11,215 bases of DNA from Paramuribaculum sp. (GTDB lineage Bacteria; Bacteroidota; Bacteroidia; Bacteroidales; Muribaculaceae): assembly GCA_029051965.1 (NCBI GenBank), contig JAIDJZ010000423.1, forward strand, positions 1 to 11,215, written 5' to 3'. The translations under genes and the position numbers were made by a program. The stretch's first letter is position 1; each line of letters starts with the position of its first letter. Shown piece by piece: positions 6,386-11,215 of the stretch. Under the pieces are notes generated by a model, which made no database searches, was not told the DNA's origin, and was given only the letters and a program-made list of their open reading frames with translations.

Positions 6386-7414
6386 ATGGAGCAACGATTC
6401 GGAATTATCACTGTAACTGTTATCATGTCTCTGCTTTTCTCAGCGGAGGTGTTTGCGTTTGAGCTGGACTCTATAGCGTCGAAAAACCGAGTGCTCGGGT
6501 TCGGGGTTTCAGCCTATCGGTGGGTCGACAGGGTTTTCAACGGGACTGATACTGCCTACATCAGTCCGACGGGCTACAGATGGAACGTTAAACTGAGGGC
6601 AAACAGCTGGTCGGATTTCAATGGCTTTTATTTTGACGGAGATCACCGTATGGGTATGGTTTCGCCTTCATGTGTTTCGATAGGAGCCGATGTGCAGTAT
6701 CTGGCGATTGCATTAGGCTACGATATCAATGTCAACCGGCTGGCCGGCGGCAAGGACCGCTCTAAGAGCCGGTTTAATTTCGATTTTTCCAGCGCGCTGG
6801 TTTCGGGGAGGCTGTATAGCATCAGGAATGAGGATGGAATGACAATCAGATATCTTGGCGAGAATCTTGATGAACCGATCAGGTTTTCGGGTGTCAGAAC
6901 TTCGACATGGGGAATTGATCTGATCTATTATTTCAATCACAGGCGCTACTCCAATCAGGCTGCATTCTCATTCGGCAGGATTCAGAAAAAGAGTCAGGGC
7001 GCATTTCTGACGGGGGTGTTCTTTCAGTCGCAGAAGCTGTTTTTTGATTTCGGGGCACTGCCTGAAGAGGTGAGAGACTGGTTGCCTGAAAACTGGCGCC
7101 GACGTAACTATCATGCGAATGGCTGGAATCTTGGGATCGGCGGCGGATATGGCTTTAATTGGGTTCCCCGCCCGAATCTGACTGTCGGGACTCTGGGAAT
7201 TGTTATTCCGAGCGTCAACTACGGTTTTCTCAACAGCGAGACGAGGGGGTGTTCATTTCGGATGAATTACAGAATGAACGCTTCTGTCGTGTGGAATCGC
7301 GACAGGTGGTTTGTCGGTGGTGTTGCAAGAGCTGATGCCGGATTCATATATTCCGGTTCTACACTGACGAACGGTCTGATCAGTTTTGACGCAAAGATAG
7401 GCTGGCGTTTTTGA
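6386..7414 (+). CDS. Probable outer-membrane beta-barrel protein, DUF4421-like
   Basis: 342-residue exported protein of unknown function. From ATG 6386 the N-terminus (MEQRFGIITVTVIMSLLFSAEVFA) is a good signal peptide, with likely cleavage after the AEVFA segment. The mature part begins FELDSIASKN and includes FNGTDTAYISPTGYRWNVKLRANSW, the kind of opening I associate with Bacteroidetes DUF4421 proteins. Many alternating strands follow (for example SIGADVQYLAIALGYDINV, WNLGIGGGYGFNWVPRPNLTVG), and the chain ends in IGWRF, a terminal Phe typical of outer-membrane barrels. A GTG at 6335 with AAAGAGG 7 bases before it could give a 359-residue form, but that would lengthen the signal peptide to about 41 residues and run through the 18-bp repeat, so 6386 is preferred. 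Codon use favours G-ending codons, unlike the genes upstream. Confidence 0.75.
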   Translation: MEQRFGIITVTVIMSLLFSAEVFAFELDSIASKNRVLGFGVSAYRWVDRVFNGTDTAYISPTGYRWNVKLRANSWSDFNGFYFDGDHRMGMVSPSCVSIGADVQYLAIALGYDINVNRLAGGKDRSKSRFNFDFSSALVSGRLYSIRNEDGMTIRYLGENLDEPIRFSGVRTSTWGIDLIYYFNHRRYSNQAAFSFGRIQKKSQGAFLTGVFFQSQKLFFDFGALPEEVRDWLPENWRRRNYHANGWNLGIGGGYGFNWVPRPNLTVGTLGIVIPSVNYGFLNSETRGCSFRMNYRMNASVVWNRDRWFVGGVARADAGFIYSGSTLTNGLISFDAKIGWRF

Positions 7415-7439
7415 TTGTCGAACCGACTTTGAAAAAAAT

Positions 7440-7447
7440 TACTTTTG
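7440..7447 (+). promoter_or_regulatory. Possible -7 element for the GNAT-Fur operon
   Basis: TACTTTTG fits TAnnTTTG exactly. No TTTG lies at the ideal upstream spacing; a TTG at 7415-7417 is 3 bases too far. Transcription would start near 7452-7456, which would favour the ATG at 7458 over the ATGs at 7449 and 7452. A short palindrome GTCG-AAC-CGAC (7417-7427) sits just upstream. Confidence 0.4.
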
Positions 7448-7448
7448 T

Positions 7449-7913
7449 ATGATGATTATGAACGGAGAAAAAATCACTGTTGTCAGGGTTGAGGGCGACA
7501 AGCGCGCTTTCCTTCCGCTTCTGCTTGTCGGCGATGAGTCCGAACGGATGATCGACGGCTATCTCGAGCGCGGGGAGCTGTTCGCTGCTTATTGCGGAGA
7601 GGATCCGGTTGCAGTCTGCGTGGTGGTCGGTCTGGCCGGCGGATTGGTAGAGGTGAAGAATCTTGCTGTCGACAGCCGCTGGCGGCGCAGGGGTATCGGA
7701 CGGATGATGCTCCGATCTGTCGAGACGCTTTTCCCGGGGTCGACGATCCAGCTCGGTACGGGAGAGGTCCCTTCGACAATGCTGTTCTATCAGTCCTGCG
7801 GCTATGAGGTTTCCCACCGGATTCCTGATTTTTTCATTCTGAATTATGATGAGCCGATTGTCGAGGACGGAATTCAGCTCAAGGATATGGTCTATCTCAA
7901 AAAGAAAGTCTGA
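7449..7913 (+). CDS. GNAT-family N-acetyltransferase
   Basis: Predicted cytoplasmic acetyl-CoA-dependent N-acetyltransferase; the substrate is unknown. The 154-residue product has the acetyl-CoA-binding motif A, VKNLAVDSRWRRRGIGRMML (69-88), with the RxxGxG loop at R79-G82-G84, followed by the motif B region FYQSCGYEVSHR. The tail (FILNYDEPIVEDGIQLKDMVYLKKK) resembles B. subtilis YvbK-type acetyltransferases, where a NY-EPI-E-GIQ-DM ending is typical as I recall. In-frame ATGs at 7449, 7452 and 7458 are all possible starts, and the putative promoter at 7440-7447 would favour 7458 (151 residues). It ends 2 bases before the Fur-family gene, so the two are almost surely co-transcribed, which suggests a metal- or stress-linked role. 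That role is inference. Confidence 0.9.
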   Translation: MMIMNGEKITVVRVEGDKRAFLPLLLVGDESERMIDGYLERGELFAAYCGEDPVAVCVVVGLAGGLVEVKNLAVDSRWRRRGIGRMMLRSVETLFPGSTIQLGTGEVPSTMLFYQSCGYEVSHRIPDFFILNYDEPIVEDGIQLKDMVYLKKKV

Positions 7914-7915
7914 AA

Positions 7916-8335
7916 ATGGAAAAGGAAACGAGGCGGCTGGCTGAGATCGGGCTTAAGCCGACACCCAACAGAATTCTTGTTCTTCGCGAGCTTGCGGCTT
8001 CGGATCATCCGCTGAGCTTGGGTGAGCTCGAAACGCGTCTGGACACTCTTGACCGGTCAAGTATTTTCCGTGTGCTGACGCTTTTTCTTGATCATGAGCT
8101 GGTCCATTCGATCGAGGATGGCAGCGGTTCGCTCAGATATGAGGTCTGTGCCGCTCCCGGGAAATGCACTCTTTCGGACAGGCATGTTCATTTCCATTGT
8201 GAGTCCTGCAACCGGACGTTCTGTTTTCCGGCCACTCCGGTTCCGGCCGTAGAGCTGCCCCCCGATTTCACGGCCCATTCGGTGAACTATGTAGTGAAGG
8301 GAGAATGTGCCGACTGTAAGAAAAAAAACTACTAA
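7916..8335 (+). CDS. Fur-family metal-responsive transcriptional regulator
   Basis: 139-residue DNA-binding regulator of the Fur/Zur/PerR superfamily. The N-terminal winged helix spans about 1-78, with LKPTPNRILVLREL (helix 2 region) and DRSSIFRVLTLFLDHELV (recognition helix and following, 46-63), matching the family pattern (S/T)(T/S)(V/I)(Y/F)R. The dimerisation domain has HVHFHCESC (H90, H92, H94, C95, C98) and a C-terminal CADC (C131, C134); C95/C98 with C131/C134 would form the structural zinc site. C84 and C103 are extra cysteines. It lies 2 bases behind the acetyltransferase gene and 72 bases before the likely start of the metal ATPase, with a 7-1-7 palindrome in that gap. It is therefore the obvious regulator of the ATPase. 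Which metal or oxidant it senses (zinc, iron, manganese, peroxide) cannot be told from the sequence. Confidence 0.92.
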   Translation: MEKETRRLAEIGLKPTPNRILVLRELAASDHPLSLGELETRLDTLDRSSIFRVLTLFLDHELVHSIEDGSGSLRYEVCAAPGKCTLSDRHVHFHCESCNRTFCFPATPVPAVELPPDFTAHSVNYVVKGECADCKKKNY

Positions 8336-8343
8336 ACCAAGTC

Positions 8344-8358
8344 TGCAACCTGGTTGCA
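8344..8358. promoter_or_regulatory. 7-1-7 palindrome, candidate Fur-family operator
   Basis: TGCAACC-T-GGTTGCA is a perfect 15-base palindrome with two 7-base arms and one central base, the geometry of classic Fur/Zur/PerR boxes although more GC-rich. It begins 8 bases after the Fur-family stop codon and covers where a -33 element would lie for the TAATTTTG box at 8371-8378. A bound dimer should therefore block RNA polymerase at the ATPase promoter. Confidence 0.65.
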
Positions 8359-8370
8359 CTGACTGTGACC

Positions 8371-8378
8371 TAATTTTG
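8371..8378 (+). promoter_or_regulatory. -7 element of the ATPase promoter
   Basis: TAATTTTG matches TAnnTTTG. The ideal -33 position (8348-8351) carries no TTTG and is occupied by the palindrome. Transcription should start near 8383-8387, downstream of the GTG at 8381, which supports ATG 8408 as the ATPase start. Confidence 0.6.
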
Positions 8379-8407
8379 TCGTGGAAACAAAAAAGAAAGT
8401 CAAAGTC

Positions 8408-10336
8408 ATGAAACATCACAATCATTGCGCGGGAAATGGAAGCTGTCAACACGCCCATTCCCACGATCACGCTCACTCCTCACATGCATATGTCCGCATG
8501 GGTATTTCATTTCTGTTGCTTGCCACCGGTCTGTTGCTGTCCCATTATGCCGGGGGACTGATTGCCGGAGGCGTTGCCTTTGTCTGGTATGCGGCTGCAT
8601 TTCTGCCTGTCGGATGGCCGATAATGAAGGAGGGGTTCGAAGAGGTCAGGAAGGGACATCTGTTCAATGAGTTCACTCTGATGATTCTTGCCTGTCTGGG
8701 GGCTTTCCTGATCGGGGAGTATCCTGAGGCGGTGGCGGTCATGCTTTTCTATACGGTCGGCGAGACTCTGCAGCATGGAGCGGTTGACCGTGCCACGGGA
8801 AGTATCTACGGGCTTCTTGATGTCAGACCGGAGAAAACTCTGGTTGTCAGAGACGGGAAACTGACTGAACTGTCGCCCGCGCAGGTCCGTCCGGGTGAGA
8901 TTATAGAAGTCCGTCCGGGTGAGCGGGTGGCTCTCGACGGGATTCTGCTGAATCCGTCAGCGGCGTTCGATGCCTCGGCTCTGACAGGCGAAAGCATGCC
9001 TGTTTCGGTCGATGAGGGTGGAGAGGTGCTGGCCGGAATGATTGTTGAGGATTCTCCGGTCAGAATCCGGGTCAGTGCCCCGTATGACAGGAGTTCGCTT
9101 GCGCGGCTGATTGAGCTTGTCCGCGACGCTTCATCGCGCAAGGCGCCGGCCGAGAAGTTCATCCGGCGTTTCGCGCGGGTCTATACGCCCGTGGTGTTTC
9201 TGCTGGCAGTGGCGGTTGTTGTGGTTCCGGTATGTTTTGTCTGCGATTATGTTTTTTCCGAATGGCTTTACCGCGGACTGGTCTTTCTTGTCATTTCATG
9301 TCCCTGCGCTCTGGTGATCAGTGTTCCGCTGGGATATTTTGCCGGAATCGGTGCTGCCTCCCGCAGCGGAATCCTTTTCAAGGGAGGTAATTATCTCGAT
9401 GCGATAGCCCGGATTTCGGGAATCGCGTTCGACAAGACAGGGACGCTGACTTCGGGCCGGTTTGAGGTGACGGGTGTCGATGTCGCTCCCGGAACTGATG
9501 AGGAGGAGTTGCTGAGTGTCATGACGTCTGTCGAGCGTAGAAGCACTCATCCGGTTGCGGCGGCAGTGGTCAGCTATGGCGAGGCTCGCGGAGTGGCTGT
9601 GGCGGAAGTGGAATCTATGACGGAAATTGCCGGCAAGGGAATCGAAGCAATTGTCGGCGGGAAGCGGATCGCGGTCGGAAATGCCGGACTGATGGCGCGC
9701 AATGGAGTGGAGTGTCCGCCGGCAGTCGATGAATGCCAGTCTACAGCAGTGTTCTGCGCCGTCGACGGACGTTACGCGGGGGCGGTAATGCTTTCAGATC
9801 TTCTTAAACAGGATGCTGCCGCGGCCATTGAGAGCCTTCGGCGACTCGGAATCAGCAATATCGCACTGGTTTCTGGCGATCGCCGTCAGCCCGTAGGGAA
9901 GATTGCTTCGGAATTGAAGATTGCGGAATCGTTCGGCGCACTGCATCCGGAGGATAAGATAAGATGTATTGACTAGCTGAAGAATCAGGGATGGGGCGAA
10001 GTCGCGTTTGGCGGTGACGGAATGAACGATGCGCCTGTTCTGGCATTGAGCGACGTCGGAATTGCAATGGGAGCCCACGGCAGCCATGTGGCTGTCGAAA
10101 GTGCCGATGTCGTTATTCAGACCGATTCGCCGCTGAAGGTGGCTGAGGCGGTAAGGATCGGACGCTTTACGCGTCGTGTCGTTCTTGAAAACATTGTGTT
10201 TGCAATCGGAGTGAAACTTGCTGTCATCCTGGCGGGAGCCTGCGGCTATGTGTCGCTCTGGGGTGCTGTTTTCGCGGATGTCGGGGTGTCGTTGATCGCA
10301 GTGATGAACTCCCTAAGGATTATGACCAAGAGATAA
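8408..10336 (+). pseudogene. P1B-type Zn/Cd/Pb-like ATPase gene interrupted by TAG
   Basis: Encodes a heavy-metal-translocating P-type ATPase split by one in-frame TAG at 9974-9976 (codon 523 of about 642). The N-terminus is a His/Cys-rich tail (MKHHNHCAGNGSCQHAHSHD and on) in place of a folded HMA domain. Visible in order are four hydrophobic segments, the actuator TGES (193-196), the CPC metal motif in SCPCALVIS (298-300), the phosphorylation site DKTGT (Asp342) and THP (H381, P382). After the TAG come GDGMNDAP (from codon 536) and two last membrane segments with NIVFAIGVK and ADVGVSLI, whose Lys and Asp are hallmarks of the P1B-2 (Zn/Cd/Pb) group. The frame is intact on both sides of the TAG. 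The truncated 522-residue product would lack the hinge motif and last two helices and should be inactive; restart at ATG 10022 would lack GDG. It could be a recent nonsense mutation, a sequencing error, or readthrough. Confidence 0.88.
9974..9976 (+). other. Internal amber codon in the ATPase gene
   Basis: Between ...EDKIRCID and LKNQGWGEVAFGGDGMNDAP the frame reads GAC TAG CTG. By my alignment, E. coli ZntA has Glu (in KAVTELN) and CadA a Lys (in DYIKKM) at this position. GAG, AAG and CAG are each one base from TAG, so one substitution explains it. Confidence 0.9.
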
Positions 10337-10386
10337 TCCGTATCTTCCGGTCGTGCCGTGATGGCGGTAGTGTCGTAAAATATAGC

Positions 10387-10394
10387 TAACTTTG
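10387..10394 (+). promoter_or_regulatory. Possible -7 element for the ferredoxin-flavodoxin gene
   Basis: TAACTTTG matches TAnnTTTG, 47 bases before the ATG at 10442; no TTTG is seen at the ideal -33 position. An AAGG at 10429-10432 could serve as a ribosome binding site 9 bases before the ATG. Confidence 0.5.
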
Positions 10395-10441
10395 CATGGA
10401 AAATAAAGATGTTGTTTCTCATTAATCTAAGGTAAATCGAA

Positions 10442-11215
10442 ATGAAGATAATATATTTTGCATTTTCACCCACACGCACTTCCGCCGCCATTGCCGCCGC
10501 GGTCGCCGAGGGTATGGCTTTGTTCTGCGGTGCGGAGTGTGTCGGTCTTGATGTGACATATGATCCATTGGCGGAATCGGATTTTCCTTCCGGTTCGGTC
10601 GCCGTTATAGCAGCTCCGGTCTATGGTGGCCGGATGGCACCTTTGGCTAAGGAGCGGCTGAAAGGTCTGAGAGGAAACGGTGCTCCGTGTGTGCTGATCG
10701 CGGTCTATGGCAACCGTGCGTTCGAGAATGCGCTTGCCGATATGGCTGAGTTTGCCGCAGGACTCGGTTTTACGCCGGTCGCAGCCGGAGCTTTTGTCGG
10801 CGAGCATTCCTATTCGACAGAGTCGGCTCCAATCGCTGCCGGACGCCCCGACAACGAGGATTTTGCCGTGGCACGCAGGTTTGGCGCGGAGGTCGGACGA
10901 GCCGTCGTAGACGGGTCGGCCGGTGCGGTTGATGTCGGTCGTCTGACTGATGAGCCTTCGCCCGAGGAAGCGTTGGTGGCATTCAGAAAATTCGTGGCGG
11001 AATATATGCAGTCTCGAGCTGGCGGCGCTGTCCCGGTGCTTCCGGAGGTCGATATTGAACTCTGCAGCGGCTGCGGCCTCTGTCAGAATCTCTGTCCGGT
11101 GTCGGAGATCGGCGATGACTGCCGGAGTGTGGATGCGGAGAAATGCATCCGGTGCAGCGCGTGTGTGAAAGGGTGTCCTTCGGGAGCGCGCCGCCTGTTA
11201 TCTCCATTTGCGCCC
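10442..11215 (+). CDS. Flavodoxin-ferredoxin electron-transfer protein (EFR1 type), 3' partial
   Basis: Open to the right window edge, 258 codons visible. The N-terminal half is flavodoxin-like: MKIIYFAFSPTRTSAAIAA gives the first strand and FMN phosphate loop (SPTRTS), with APVYGGRMAP (about 59-68) and VYGNRAFENALADM (about 88-101) as further FMN-contact regions. The C-terminus is a bacterial ferredoxin with two [4Fe-4S] motifs: C208-x2-C211-x2-C214-x3-C218-P (CSGCGLCQNLCP) and C235-x2-C238-x2-C241-x3-C245-P (CIRCSACVKGCP). This architecture is the EFR1 family, whose members are usually about 260-270 residues as I recall, so only a few residues are probably missing. It likely moves electrons between an iron-sulphur donor and FMN in the cytoplasm of an anaerobe; its partner is unknown. 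It has its own putative promoter, so it need not belong with the ATPase. Confidence 0.9.
   Translation, partial: MKIIYFAFSPTRTSAAIAAAVAEGMALFCGAECVGLDVTYDPLAESDFPSGSVAVIAAPVYGGRMAPLAKERLKGLRGNGAPCVLIAVYGNRAFENALADMAEFAAGLGFTPVAAGAFVGEHSYSTESAPIAAGRPDNEDFAVARRFGAEVGRAVVDGSAGAVDVGRLTDEPSPEEALVAFRKFVAEYMQSRAGGAVPVLPEVDIELCSGCGLCQNLCPVSEIGDDCRSVDAEKCIRCSACVKGCPSGARRLLSPFAP

Noticed and set aside
6300..6400. Replication origin at the skew switch
   Set aside because: No DnaA-box-like sequence (TTATNCACA), AT-rich unwinding stretch or origin-linked gene is visible here; the inverted repeats give a better local explanation.
6764..6774. Third partial copy of the 18-bp repeat (AAGAGCCGGTT)
   Set aside because: Only 10 bases of the 18-mer (plus one flanking base) match and they lie inside the barrel-protein coding sequence; chance similarity is likely.
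8381..8407. GTG start for the ATPase giving METKKKVKV ahead of the His-rich tail
   Set aside because: It lies only 3 bases behind the TAATTTTG -7 element and before the expected transcript start, so ATG 8408 is favoured.
10022..10336. Independent 104-residue gene starting at MNDAPVL
   Set aside because: It is the C-terminal part of the ATPase in the same frame as the part before the TAG, and would start in the middle of the GDGxNDxP motif.
10396..10425. Nine-codon leader peptide before the EFR1-type gene
   Set aside because: An ATG directly after the -7 element opens a tiny frame, but such short frames are common by chance and there is no attenuator structure or codon pattern.

Overview
The window looks like chromosomal DNA of a Bacteroidales bacterium, probably of moderate GC such as a Muribaculaceae-type gut organism. 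Two things support this: promoters of the Bacteroidetes type (TTTG / TAnnTTTG) and families typical of the phylum (IleRS with KMSKR, a cysteine-poor DksA-like protein, DUF4296-type lipoprotein, DUF4421-type outer-membrane protein). The genus assignment is inference. All recognised genes lie on the + strand.

Left part (1-6303): an intergenic region with a textbook promoter, then ileS (isoleucyl-tRNA synthetase), a dksA/traR-family regulator, lspA (lipoprotein signal peptidase), a lipoprotein whose start overlaps lspA, and a 71-residue unknown protein overlapping the lipoprotein gene by 4 bases. From memory this is a common housekeeping order in Bacteroidales. The 249-base dksA-lspA gap is rich in inverted repeats.

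Right part (6335-11215): a secreted, probably outer-membrane beta-barrel protein; then a metal-linked cluster of a GNAT acetyltransferase, a Fur-family regulator 2 bases behind it, and a P1B-type heavy-metal ATPase. The ATPase has its own promoter, overlapped by a perfect 7-1-7 palindrome that looks like a Fur-family operator. The ATPase gene is interrupted by one in-frame TAG just before the GDGxNDxP motif, while everything downstream stays in frame and conserved. Last comes a flavodoxin/2x[4Fe-4S] protein (EFR1 type) running off the right end.

Two large-scale signals coincide near 6.3 kb. G/C strand asymmetry on the + strand changes from C-rich to G-rich, and an 18-bp perfect repeat (6342-6359) matches, in inverted orientation, positions 56-73. 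Together they suggest that the roughly 6.3-kb ileS-to-small-ORF block was inverted relative to its flank, or that the 18-mer is a shared upstream element of two outward-facing genes. I see no CRISPR array, tRNA/rRNA gene, transposase or phage gene, and no clearly new multi-gene system. The most worthwhile leads are the amber-interrupted ATPase with its candidate operator, and the inverted-repeat/skew boundary.
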